A stretch of DNA of 64,000 nt from Phellopilus nigrolimitatus (lineage: Eukaryota > Basidiomycota > Agaricomycetes > Hymenochaetales > Hymenochaetaceae), in the NCBI GenBank assembly GCA_021029095.1, contig JAJOHG010000083.1, forward strand, positions 53,732 to 117,731. Direction: 5' to 3'. The position numbers and the translations under genes were made by a program. Below are positions 45,588 through 56,800 of the stretch, one piece after another. The notes beneath the pieces are model-generated. The model was not told the origin of the DNA. It saw only the letters and a list, made by a program, of their open reading frames with translations, and did no database searches. Each line of letters starts with the position of its first letter. The stretch's first letter is position 1.

Positions 45588-46838
45588 CTAATAAACCCCA
45601 GCACCGCCCGCCCATTCGCCGAACAGCAGCGAGATGCTCTCGCCGTTGTGCGTTCGGCGAATGCTCTCGGCAATCGTGGGCGATACGTCAATGACGACAA
45701 GCTTCTTCAGCCCATCGCAGTGTTGATTTTGCGGGATCGTGTTTGTTACCTGCCGCAAATATTAAGGTCAATGAAAAGAAAATGCAGAGGCAAGCAAGAG
45801 ACGTACAACTAACTGGTCTATAGGCAGGGAGTCTAGGAGCGAGAAATTTGTTTCTGACAAGAGTCCGTGAGAGACGATGCAGTAAATGGCTTTGGCACCG
45901 CCGTCTTTCAGTGCTCTCGCAGCCAGGGCCAGTGTGATTCCGGTGTCAATCATATCGTCTACAAGAATGGCAACCTGGAAGAAATCAGGAGGGGTCCAGA
46001 TATGTAGCAAATCAAAATACCTTGTCTCGGACATCTCCAACGAGGATATGCATTCGTTCCGGTGCGCTATTTGATTTGCCTTGGCGGTGAATTAGGGCGA
46101 ACTCGATACCGAGTTTGTCGGCGATGGCAGTTGCGCTGTCATACATATATGAGCCTCCTGCAAGCCGCACCAAAGAACAAGACGCACCGCTTGGCGCCTC
46201 CCGCATCTGGGCTGACAACGATCCCATCCTTCCAGCCATCAATCTCGCCTTTGATGTACCCAATCATCAAAGGTTCGGAGTATAGGTTATCGACGGGAAT
46301 GTTGAAGAAGCCCTGTATTTGGCTTGCGTGGAGGTCAAGCGTGATGACGTGGTCGCAGCCCGCGACGACGACCATGTTCGCAACGAGTTTTGCTGTGATG
46401 GGTGCTCGGGACTTGTCCTTCTTGTCGACACGCGCGTACGGGTAGCAGGGGATGACGGCGGTGATACGGCGTGCGGAAGCAGTCTTGCATGCAGAGATGA
46501 GAATGAGGAGCTCCATAAGGTTGTCGTTCACGTCGCCGCAGCCACTCTGGAGAATGAAAACATCCTCCTCGCGCACGGACTCGCTGATCTTCACGCTCGT
46601 CTCGCCATTCGAAAACTTTTTCACGACGCACGGCGTAAGCTGGATGTTTAGTCTGGGACGTTCGCGTAAATATTCGATGGTCGCGAGATGGACCTTTGGG
46701 AAGTTACAGCTCACCGCTCGGCCACGAATTGGGCGAGCTCAGGATGGCTATTCCCTGTATAGAATTCAGCATATTACTTTTGGTATCAAAACGAATATAC
46801 ATACCGGTGAGGAGCTTGATCGAGTTGCCGCGAAGCAT
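45588..46838 (-). CDS. PRS: Ribose-phosphate pyrophosphokinase (PRPP synthetase)
   Basis: The start at 46838 gives [12 protein letters not shown], spliced to [54 protein letters not shown] and [20 protein letters not shown] are family signatures, the last containing the flexible ATP loop. [17 protein letters not shown] is the PRPP synthase motif and [20 protein letters not shown] the ribose-5-phosphate loop. [18 protein letters not shown] and a C-terminus ending GAGVY match the canonical family. It makes PRPP for purine, pyrimidine, His, Trp and NAD synthesis. Fungi usually carry several paralogues, so which Prs this is cannot be told. Five to six short introns interrupt it. Confidence 0.95.
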
Positions 46839-47379
46839 TTCTGCCTGTGAACGTAGCTATATACAACTACGAGAGGAAGAGAAGGTGGGGACGAAAGAGA
46901 AAGTAGAAAGAGTGAGCTCCGAGTGAGTTCCTGCTGACTCAGCCAAATTTTGATCTCGAAAGAGCATGCGTTCCCACGGCTGCTAATACGCATGTGTACC
47001 AAGTCCAGTAAAACGCTCGGCACTCTCTTGATCTTGCACTTCCATCATCGGGTCTATAAGCTTATTGCAAACCGCAGCTTCGTCTCTCAGCGAAGGAAAC
47101 CAAATAAGGATGATATGAGACCTAACGCTGGCCAAGAGTCTTGCAGATCATCGCTTTTTCTCAGGCAAACTAGCATTTAGTTGATTTGTCCCATGAGAAT
47201 ATGCTGTGTCAAATTTCTTATCCCTCCGCAGTTCCTACCAAAAGATACTGGGACTTGCCCACGGACTCCACGTAGTGTCGTATAAATCAGGGCCAATAAG
47301 CTGTCTTTCAATTACTTAACCATCGCGGCGACCCACTGGTAGTGCCCTCTTCTCCTCAAGCCCTTGAAAACTGAATACC
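46839..47379. promoter_or_regulatory. Divergent promoter region, PRS (-) / DUF6593 (+)
   Basis: 541 bp between divergent start codons. A TATA-like GTATAAATCAGGGCC occurs about 100 bp before the plus-strand ATG (around 47279-47293), a reasonable core promoter for that gene. Confidence 0.5.
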
Positions 47380-48107
47380 ATGTCTCAGCGTCTCTCCCTT
47401 ACAACTACCAATCTTCAGAATGTCGTGATCTCGAACGCATCCGATATCATCTACTATGAGGTGGTCACGCCAAAGTGGGCACCCGCGGTGACGCGTGTCA
47501 GCAAGATGGACCCGAGGAGCCGCGAGCTGGAGGTCGTTGCGGAACTGCAGAACGATGTCTCCGAAAGGACGAAAAGCGCAGGTATCGTACGTCCAACTGC
47601 CGTACGCCTGCGCGGGCAGCAGTTCAGGCCTGCCGGCGAGTTCTGGACGAGGGACGGCGTGGCGGGGACGTGAGCTACACGATCCCATTTTTATTCCTGC
47701 AGCCGCCAGATTGACGACCTCTTACTAAGAGATGCGCGATTTCGAGGTAAAGATGGAAAATATTATCAATGGAGAGCACGCAAAGGCCGTCTTGAGGTGG
47801 GTTTTGCGCCCTCACACATTGCATCAAAATACTGATTCCCGAGTGCAGCTTATGCAAGAGCAAGAGCCAGACGGTAGACCCGTCGCTGTCTACCACAAGC
47901 ACCGTCGCTACCTTTATGTCCTCAAGGTATCTCGTCAGCCATACTTGGAGGTCCATCAGTCGGTGATGGAGACACTCGACTCACTGATTGGTATTTCTGT
48001 TTTACTCTTCCTATCTTTTAGCGCCTTCCTGACGAGATTACCTCTTGTTAGTTTCGTTCCTCCTTATGGAGCAGAAACGACGAACTGGATCGAAGGATGA
48101 CGAGTGA
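47380..48107 (+). CDS. DUF6593-type basidiomycete protein, 193 aa
   Basis: Four exons (47380-47669, 47703-47796, 47849-47990, 48052-48107) give 193 residues. Motifs include SDIIYYEVVTPKW near the N-terminus, DGKYYQWRAREGRLELMQ, EPDGRPVAVYHKHRR and a C-terminal SFLLMEQKRRTGSKDDE. This order (YEVxTP, YxWR, a Pro-Val-Ala turn, then an EVxVSFLxxExKRR end) is what I associate with the uncharacterised DUF6593 family, expanded in mushroom-forming fungi. The first intron is only 33 nt. No signal peptide or membrane helix is seen. Function unknown. A TATA-like box lies upstream. Confidence 0.72.
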
Positions 48108-48914
48108 TATATGAATATACCCGATTTCGATACGCAAACAACCTGTATTTCTTGTCTTGTACTTTTTCTATCTTTGCTCCCTTCAAAATTTTCATCTTGA
48201 TTATCTGTCATACATCTCTGTGCCCTTTGAAATACACACTCATTTTTTTCCCTGTCGTGGTGGTGAGCAAAATGGAACTAATCACTGTGTACTTGATCAT
48301 TTACTCAATTTGAATTTTACCCGGCGAAAAGAGTGAAAACCGGCTGGGACCAGGACGAGACATAACTTGGCGAAGATTAGAAAGTCCAGACGTTGCGAGA
48401 GTTTATTGCTGAAAGAAGAAGTAATAAAATTATATTGAACTGTGCGAGATGATGCTAGGGACAGAGATGAACATCATACTCTTGGCGGAGTCTAGGCACG
48501 GGAGAGGCATTACAGTTACAGGAGCGCTCTGCAACTGAAGTATCACAAATCGTTTTGAATTGTCTTGATAATTCAGGATAGGTATCGTAAACCAAGAAGC
48601 AAATCGTGAGTCGGAGAATCGTAAAGGGGTAAGAAGAAAAACCCTCACTAACGCTTGCATCGGAATCTGGAATTGAGGGTCAAAGAAAAACAAAAAGAAT
48701 TTTAGGACGTCAAGATCGTTTGGCTGCGTCGCAGCTTTAGGCTTGAAACAAATCTAGCCGAAACTTCAATGAAGGTGATAACCGGCGGAGAGGATAGGGT
48801 TGTCTTGTCCTCGATTTTTAGACTTTCGATAACAAAAGGAAAATGCAAGCATATAGCATTCTGTGCTAGACGAATAGAACGAAGATCCATTGGAATGCTT
48901 GAAATCAAAGCGAG
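48108..48914. other. Convergent spacer, about 800 bp
   Basis: This stretch lies between the DUF6593 gene and the PER1/PGAP3 gene, which converge. The T-rich first part looks like 3' UTR. I see no supported gene in the remainder. Confidence 0.5.
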
Positions 48915-49974
48915 TTACAGCCTCTCCACCTTCCATCCCTCATCCAGTGCGTCCTCAATCAAGAATCTATACCAGATGGCCGCAATTGGCACCGTTGCAG
49001 CATGCCACAGTGCATGCGCGTCCAGAACGCGCGCGAGTGGTGGGAAATCGAACAGCTCTAGCGACATGGCTGCCATAGTCAGTCCGACGCCAAGCGCCGC
49101 CTTGGATGCACAGCGTGGGCGGCGACGTCGCGGCGCCATAGATGGTGGGAAGCGGCGGATGATAGTGAGCGACTCGGGAAGGGAATAGAGCACCCAGAGA
49201 AGATTGTGTATCAGGCCGATAACGACATTGAAAATGATGTTGTACGTGTAGTCGAATCGAGGAAGGAGGGTGAGGTAGGAGACGTGCAGGATGTAGACTG
49301 CGACACAGAGCCCCGTCCAAAAGGCGTAATACGTTCTGCGGCGAGGACGGCCGATGAAGAAGAATCTTGTGACGACCACATGCAAGGCTGTGATGAAAAC
49401 AAGTGCAGCAGAGAAATAATCCAACTTTTCAGTGAAAGGCGTGTCTGCAAACCATTCAGAACATGTCGACTTAGATAGAAACATAGCAGAGCGCACCTCG
49501 GATATGAAAGATCGTTGACCACACCCAAGCGTTCATGCTCACCACAATCCACGCCAGAATAAACCGCTTTACAGGATGTCCATCTGGCACCTCTTTTCTC
49601 ACAGCCCTATATCCTCGCACATACATCCAAAGGTTGAGCAGAGAGAAGAGCACGGCGGCAGGCTCCTGCATCCCAAATAACCGCCAGAACGGCCATTTTC
49701 CATAATACTGTAAGATCGCGCTCCCTTCGGCCACCGCGTCGTTTGTGATTGCGTGCATGCACGAGTATTTGCAGTCGTCGACGCACGTCCATCGCGTGAG
49801 GCGCAAGGAGAGCGGGAGAAGAGGCCACTCGGCATCATGGGTGCAGTTCTGCCAGCTGCAAACGTCGAGACAACGTTGAAAAGACGGAGTACGATCCCCT
49901 GCTGAAGCGGTGGCTATAATAGTCCCATAACGCAGAATACAGAAAATGAGAAACAAGAAATTACAGCAGTTCAT
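48915..49974 (-). CDS. PER1: PER1/PGAP3-type GPI lipid-remodelling protein
   Basis: Two exons: from the start at 49974 to about 49497, then to the stop at 48915. MNCCNFLFLIFCILRYG is a signal peptide ending near TASAGDRTPSF. CLDVCSWQNC and WTCVDDCKYSCMHAIT are the conserved luminal cysteine motifs. GKWPFWRLFGMQEPAAVLFS, the H-x-R-D region split by the intron (FHIRDTPFTEKLDYFSAA) and WHAATVPIAAIWY near the end carry the conserved acidic and His residues of the CREST-like superfamily. About seven transmembrane helices are visible. The protein acts in the ER/Golgi, removing the sn-2 acyl chain from GPI anchors. Length is typical (about 340 aa). Confidence 0.93.
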
Positions 49975-50090
49975 CCAGATCACAGTGTCATGAAGCAAAC
50001 GCGTGCTCTTGCGTGCGGAAATTGCCAAATCTAACTTGACCTCGAACCACGACGTCGACGTCCAACGGTACTGGAATGCACGACAAAATC

Positions 50091-50633
50091 AAGCCTTCCT
50101 TTCCAACAGAAATCTGATCCGACATATTCGATTGGGCGACATTCATCTCCAACGTTTTCGACACGCACGCGCCCGACATGTTCGCGTGTCCTGCACCGTG
50201 GACTGTAGAGCATATTTAAGAAGGGCTTCGTTAGACCCTCTTAACAAAGTGCAATCTCGTCCAGGTCTGCAAGGCGTGGGCGTGGTTTGCGCTCGCAACT
50301 TGCTTTCTTTATCAGGCCATTATCCTGCGTTGCGCGAAATGCATAAAGAGCTTGTTGTCTGCAACTGTTTCGACAGACACCAATCTCGCACAAGCTAGCC
50401 TTGGATTCTGGACCAAGCGGTTGGAATTGTCCGCCCTTGAAAGTCACAAAACACCTGACAGAGATCTTGAAGAGCTGTTGAGCATCCTTCCAAATCCTGT
50501 CATCTTCGTCGTACGGAAAAGACTGTCCCCATCCACTTTTGCATTGGCAATCTTCGACGTTCTCGCTGCGAAGACTACACGATCTCTACGGGTATTTTGC
50601 CGGGATTACTTACGTACTACACGTCTTGTGTAA
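50091..50633 (+). pseudogene. Decayed F-box protein gene with in-frame stops
   Basis: One reading frame can be followed for about 180 codons: KPSFPTEI, stop, SDIFDWATFISNVF, PAPWTVEHI, stop, EGLR, stop, TLLTKCNLVQVCKAW, AWFALATCFLYQAIILR, ASLGFWTKRLELS and ELLSILPNPVIFVV. The order (LPxEIxxDIFxWAT, then VCKxWxxxAxxxLYxxI, then a repeat with RxLELS) is that of agaricomycete F-box proteins, normally adaptors for SCF ubiquitin ligases. Stops are at 50115-50117 (TGA), 50217-50219 (TAA), 50232-50234 (TAG) and at the end (TAA). No intron removes all of them with good splice sites. A further ORF in another frame (50597-50992) may be a continuation. The opposite strand from 49974 onward is the PER1 gene. 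Confidence 0.65.
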
Positions 50634-52030
50634 CGTCTTATGACTCACAATCTGCTGCCAAATCAGGTGAGAAATTTATCGTCCTTGGTCCCAAAGACGT
50701 TTTCATATTATACTTTCAGACTCTGGTGAGCTCTGCGGGGCAGGGTTCTCTCCCAGACCTAGAGGCAACTGCACTTCATTATCGTCCCTCTCCATCTAAC
50801 CAGGAAAGTCTTGAAATGTTCTCCATCAATTTCGACGAAACCTGGTTCCCCGCGTACTCGTTTAACAATACAAAGGATCGACCCTTCGACCTTCTGAAAC
50901 GCACTCTTTTGTCGCTTCTGGGCAACCTGACCATTTCGCTGACGATTGGTCTACAACCGGAATCCGTACTCGTAGATGGTCGAGAATTCTGAATGCCATA
51001 TGTACGTCGCATGTGCGAAGTCTGCATTTGCGCAAAAGGTCGCGCAGAGACAAAACGCACGATGCACATTAACCTCTGTGGCTTCTTCGCCAGATTGACG
51101 AACCGTGACGCTCTTCTGCACGATGACAGCTGCTGCGGTTCTGTGGTTGAATGATTGTCTAATTACGGACGCCCCAATGAATGTAATTGGTCTGATCGGG
51201 TTCTGGAGAGCATCTTGCACGCGCAGACTCGGTTCAGCGAAGGTTCACTTGGATTATTTACTCAAAAGGCGGGTGATGCTGCGCTTATCGCTAATAATGC
51301 ACCTCGGTGCTTTCGCGATGCATCGAGAGATAAGCAAATGGTGGACGCTAGCCCTATGCGGAGTCGCGGCTCCAGATCTGAAATGCGCAAAGCGCATCTA
51401 CACTTGTTCTGCTGCTCTTTGCCGCATTCATCGGTTTTGATATTGATGGAGACATCATAGTTTAACCAGCTCTTTATTTTGCACAATTTTGACGGCCGGT
51501 CACTGGCATGTAAACCGCTTAATCTCGTAATGAGCCTGGATATATTTTTTTCTATCCGGTCTAGTGGGAGCCGGAGGTTCTCAAACGGCCCATCCCGGAG
51601 TCGCTGGCATGATACCCATAACTGACACTCGCATACTTGCAACTTTGCGACTCTGCCACTCTGCAATGCTGTATACAGCTACGCCTCGTTTCCAGCCCGG
51701 ACACTTTTCCATCTGGCCTGGCAGGTCGAAGCTTCGGAATCGACCATCCGGAGCTCGAGAGGTCACCCAGGTTAGAATACACCGATCCCGCCGAGATTTG
51801 CCATGATACATTCAGAGTGCAAAAGCAATCGGGTAAACATAAAGAGATTCGTGCGAAAAGAAATTCTTCGACATAAATTTCACTTTACATGTAACTGCCT
51901 TATACCTCGATGGCCAGCCAACCGTTGATACACGTTACAATCGCACTCGGCAGAACCGGCGCGTCCAAATTATTTTAACTCCGGATGGTTTGAAAACCTT
52001 TGGCTTTTACCGGACCGGATAGATTTTTAT
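50634..52030. other. Region without a supported gene
   Basis: It contains an ORF at 50597-50992 that could be the remnant 3' half of the F-box gene (FSINFDETWFPAYSFNN, LLKRTLLSLLGNLTIS) but no confirmed start. Other frames here are short, lack recognisable motifs and alternate strands. I would treat it as decayed sequence. Confidence 0.45.
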
Positions 52031-52038
52031 ATCCGAGC

Positions 52039-52351
52039 TAGTGTTGCCGTAGTTTGGTCCCGAACCGATCCAAACCTGGTTTGAAGCCGAACCAAACCTC
52101 CGGTTCGGTTTCGATTCGGTTCGGTTTGATAAAATAGTAAAACAAAACCGATCGGTTTGGGCCAAATCATGTTTCAAACCGAATATATTACCATATATGG
52201 TAATTAAACCGCAGTTTAAACCGAACCAAGCCGAACCAAACCGAGAAACTCGGTTCGGTTTGGCCAAAATTTGCGAACCGAACCGGAGGTTCGGTTTCGG
52301 TTTTCAGCAAAAAGGCTGAAAACCGGACCAAACCAAACCACGGCAACACTA
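52039..52351. mobile_element. hAT-type MITE, 313 bp, rich in GGTTCGGTTTGG motifs
   Basis: The ends are inverted: TAGTGTTGCCGTAGTTTGGT at the left and ACCAAACCACGGCAACACTA at the right. The 8-bp repeat ATCCGAGC flanks it (52031-52038 and 52352-52359). The interior is built of short inverted blocks of CCGAACCAAACC and its complement, around a small AT-rich centre with ATATTACCATATATGGTAAT. No transposase is encoded. The element ends 63 bp before the ATG of the next plus-strand ORF. Confidence 0.92.
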
Positions 52352-52414
52352 ATCCGAGCTAATTACGGAAATATCATACTGCGGCGATATAAGAACGAGC
52401 TCAGGATTATCCAA

Positions 52415-53068
52415 ATGTCAAAACAATCAGCACAGAGACATACGAAAGGTGCGTTTTTCGTAGATACAGAAGATCCGTCAAAACGTTTACAGCCTTGGCC
52501 TCTCAGAATGCCGTTCCAAGGAGATATCGAGGGCTTTAAAGGCTCGTTAGAGCCCATGTCTATTTTCGCTGTCTCCCTGGGCGAAAACTCAGGGTCATTG
52601 AGGATCCTAGTCGTGAATGGTCAACAGGAAGGTCCCGTCGCAAAGCTCTTCAGATTCAAGGTTGAGGCCAGGACTGGGAACGGAGAACCTTACAGGTACT
52701 CTATGCCAGAAGAGTGCACAGATATCAAAAGCATCGCTCGCCTCGGGCAGACCGACCTGCAAACCGCCGTCAAGCTTAATCTTGAGCAGTTGAAGCCTGA
52801 CGACCTCGAGAAGGCATACTCTGCGCTGCCGCCAGACGAATACAAGCACAAGCACGTCTTGCCGACTTGGAAGTCACTTGAGCACGGTCTTGAGGCTTTC
52901 CTGTGTCGGATGGAGTTCGACTTCCAAGTCATTCCGAAAATAGACGAGAAAAAAAATGCCGAAATGGTTATCAATTTTATGAAAAAACACAAGGCCGTTT
53001 TTCCGCTTCAATCGGTAATGGATAACGTGAACCCATTGCAGAATGTGTTCAAAAGGATTCGGAAGTAA
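52415..53068 (+). CDS. Hypothetical protein, 217 aa, single exon
   Basis: The ATG at 52415 opens MSKQSAQRHTKGAFFVDTED. The protein has beta-rich segments (MSIFAVSLGENSGSLRILVV), a Glu/Lys-rich middle and a C-terminus with WKSLEHGLEAFLCRMEFDFQ. No signal peptide, membrane helix or known motif is visible. The frame extends upstream into the MITE (to 52271), but that part is the element's own repeat. I do not recognise the family. Lack of introns is unusual in this neighbourhood and could mean a recent gene or a retained fragment. The start is chosen because it is the first ATG after the MITE. Confidence 0.55.
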   Translation: MSKQSAQRHTKGAFFVDTEDPSKRLQPWPLRMPFQGDIEGFKGSLEPMSIFAVSLGENSGSLRILVVNGQQEGPVAKLFRFKVEARTGNGEPYRYSMPEECTDIKSIARLGQTDLQTAVKLNLEQLKPDDLEKAYSALPPDEYKHKHVLPTWKSLEHGLEAFLCRMEFDFQVIPKIDEKKNAEMVINFMKKHKAVFPLQSVMDNVNPLQNVFKRIRK

Positions 53069-53835
53069 TAGATTCGGTGTAGGTCCAATATAACGGTGCC
53101 TACAAATAAATAGACGTCAGACGGTCAATAAAGAGGCTAGATTTTCGAAGTAAATAAATGAGAATAGATCCAGAAAGGGGGCAATGGAGTGCGCCAGGCG
53201 TCTGACTTGCTCGTGACAAGAGAAGATGAGGAATACACGACAAGCCGGCTTCGGAAAGCTACCTGTAGAACATAGGAGTCTCTCAGACCATGATAGCGAA
53301 TGCCATCATGCGGTTGACCCCTTGCTGAATTACTACTCGCGGGAGACATAAGCATCAACAGCGCACTTCCAAATGTTGATTTCCAAGTGCTTCAATCCTC
53401 TTCAGAAGAGCTTAGAAGATCTAGCGATCATATAAGAAAGATAAATCGCATTACAATCAATAGCAATAGATACATGTGGGAATCGAGCATAACGGAATAC
53501 AAAGAGTTCTCGATAGTACAAATCAAAAAAGAAATAATGATACGAATCGGTCCAGCCTGGGTCCAAGTCATAAACAAGCGTGCAGTCATAATCACAGATC
53601 CGGAGAAGAAACAAATAGAAAAAGATAATACTCCTTGACGGTCCTTGATATTGCTCCCCATCGGCGCGTCGTCCACCATTACAACCATCCCTTTGCCAGT
53701 GGCCTCCCTACGCACTATCAGCTCACGAATTAGAACACAGGGGATTCACCCTGGCTTTGAGGTTCACGCGCGGCGATCCTTTCCTAAAGCATTTTGGCCG
53801 CGACGTTTAACGAGGTTGCGGTCATCGTAGCGACT
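53069..53835. other. Intergenic, no gene seen
   Basis: 767 bp between the 217-aa ORF and the acidic protein gene. Short frames occur on both strands without recognisable content. Confidence 0.5.
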
Positions 53836-56800
53836 TTAATCGCTGGACGAGCCGTTGTCTCGACGTTCAACACGGCTGTGGTCCTCGCAGCAGCGGTAGC
53901 CGCTCGAAGGGCCTTGACCTCGACGGTCATTACGGCCGCATTCCTCGCAACACCGACTATCACTTGAGTTTTCGCTTCCAGAAGGTCCATCATGGTCATT
54001 CGAGTTGGGGCGCGGGTGCAGAACATTGTCGCCACTACGTCTGTCACATTTGTCAGGAACACGTCGCTCATTCCTGGCGGCAGCGTCGGCCAGGGAAGCT
54101 ATAGCGGTAGACACAGACATCCTAGGAGACACAGAAGACTCAGAGGACGCGTCATCAGGGGTTGAAGCCGAAGAATCCCTAGCAGGCATAGAGGGTTCGG
54201 AGGGCGCGATGTTATCAGAGATCGGCACCGAAGAGATTTTAGGAGACATGGAGGGCTCGGAAGAAGCAACAATATCAGATGTTGAAGCTGAAGAGGCTGA
54301 GGGCGCAGCATTATTAGGGGTTGTGGCCGGAGAAGCATCGTCCGCATCATCCCAGAAAGGCATGTCCTTGAATATCGCGACGCGTTGCTCCTGAGCACGT
54401 TTCCGAGCAGGTCCTCCGCCGCCTCGCCGGTTGGCAAGTCTCTTCACCCAAGCAACTTGCTTTTTCGCGACCTCGGGTACCTCGTCGGCCGTAGAAGGAG
54501 ACGGAGTAGATTGCATCTCAGCAGGAACCAGAGTAGACGAGGGCTCAGACGGCAAAGTTCCCGCGTCATTTTCAGGAGACGAAAACGAGTCAACGCAGGT
54601 ATCAGAAGTAGAAGTAGACGAGTCTGCATCACAAAGCGCCGAGTCCATGACGATCGCGTTTTCAGGCGACGGGAAATCTGGGAGGGTCGAGGCGTCCTCG
54701 AGATCGACGACCTTTCCTTCTTCGTTCACCGACGATTCCAGGGACGTGGCTGAAACCTCCGAGTCATCAGAGTCCGGAATGACGCTTTCCATAGGGCCGA
54801 TTTCATTCGAGACTTCCAGGGGTTCAGTGCTCTCGAGTATCACCATGAGCTCGGAGGTACCAAGTTCAGAGTCGGCAGCATGCGTGCCTTCCTCAATCGA
54901 AGAACCAGAAGACGAATCACCCGCTGCAGACAGCGCATCATCCGAGAGCACCGTCGAAGATGTCTCACCGAGCAAGTTGTCGATGTTGACGAGTTCCGCG
55001 TCTTCGTCTTCGATGTCCGAGTTCTTCAGGTTATCAGCGCTCTCGAATATGTCCATAGGCTGAAGGGTACCATCAGGCTGAGAGTCCACAGCGTGCGCAC
55101 CGTCCTCGATCGAGAGACCAGGAGCCAGGTCAACCATTACAGATAGAGCGTCGTCGCAGAGCGTCGCTGAAGATCCAAAGCTGAGCAACGACTCGCCGTC
55201 GACCGCGTCGATGAGTTCTGAGCCTTCGACTTCGACGTCATAACCAGTCGACAATCCCATCTCCGCCTCCTTCTGGTCCGCTTTCTCGTACGCGAACACG
55301 ACCTCAGATACGACAGCCACAGCAGCGTCATCAGCAGGTGCCTCCGGTGCAGAGACGACGTTGCTCGACAAAGACATCTCCGTTATGTTCGCGTCCTCGT
55401 CACTCGAAGCAGAGGTTGGAAGAGAAGTAAGCAAGATGGCGTCGTCGACAGTAATCTCATTAGCAACAGGTCGCTGTAAAAGGTGTAAGCAGAGCGGACT
55501 GAATACGCTTATACAAAACTTACCAGAATGCCATCGTCGATCGAGTCTTTGTTCACCATAATAGGAACGTCGTCTTCCTTTTCCATATCCGAAATCTTGA
55601 TTTCTGACACTTCCGCAGTCTCTTCGGTCTTTCGAGAACCAAGATAGACAGCGATATCCTCGACGAGACTCCTGAAATTGCTTGTACCCTAATAAAGGCT
55701 CATCGATAAGCGGATGCTGCTATCCCATGAAGATACGTGCTTACCAAGACGAAGCAAAACAATGCGTATATCTCGCCTTTACTCGAACGCATGATTAGAA
55801 CACACCGGATGATCTAGTACATGGACGCTATCAGGACTGCATTCGAAAGGACGCATTGCCTATTAACGTACCTTGTAGATCAAGGCTGCGTAGCCTTTAC
55901 TCGAACGCATGATTAGAACACACCGGATGATCTAGTACATGGACGATATCAGGACTGCATTCGAAAGGACGCATTGCCTATTAACGTACCTTGTAGATCA
56001 AGGCTACGTAGCCTTTACTCGAACGCATGATTAGAACACACCGGATGATCTAGTACATGGACGATATCAGGACTGCATTCGAAAGGACGCATTGCCTATT
56101 AACGTACCTTGTAGATCAAGGCTACGTAGCCTTTACTCGAACGCATGATTAGAACACACCGGATGATCTAGTACATGGACGATATCAGGACTGCATTCGA
56201 AAGGACGCATTGCCTATTAGCGTACCTTGTAGATCAAGGCTACGTACTGAAAGAGCGAGCTGAATGTTGAAACGATCCACATCTTGAGCATCAATGTAAA
56301 CTTTGAAGCCTGCAATTGCGGCTTGAACGTCAGCAGGCCCTAGATGCGAGCCGGTTGTAAACTCACGATGACTCCAAAAGAAACCAGAATCGCTTTAAGA
56401 AACACTCCGATAACAGCGAATCCCTCAATGATTTTTCTCAATTCTGGACTAGGTGACTGCGATTGCATCGAAGGCGCGAACTTTGAGTCCGCGCCTGTGA
56501 TCTCGATGGACGGCTCGACGTTGGCGGCCTTAAAGACCAGCTCTGCGTCGGCGTCCTCGGTGTCATTCCCCGCGTGTGCGACAATGTCTGCAGCAAGTGT
56601 TGGGATCGACGGCGTGGCAGGTACGTCGGCCTTGAGACCTGGGTTCCGCATTACAACCATGTCCTTGCATTCCGAAAGTCGGACACGGGCGTAAGAGTCG
56701 GTAAACATTACGCAGCGGTAGCTGTTGTTGTCAACAGGAGCCTTGGAGGACGTGAGCAGGAGCCAAGTGGGAACAACAGAAACTTACCATGGTCGCCCCT

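Noticed and set aside
51105..51460. Two overlapping plus-strand ORFs after the F-box remnant
   Set aside because: No ATG, splice pattern or motif supports them; they look like chance frames in decayed sequence.
55776..56247. CRISPR array
   Set aside because: Units of 118 bp are contiguous and almost identical with no unique spacers, and the organism is a eukaryote; it is a minisatellite.
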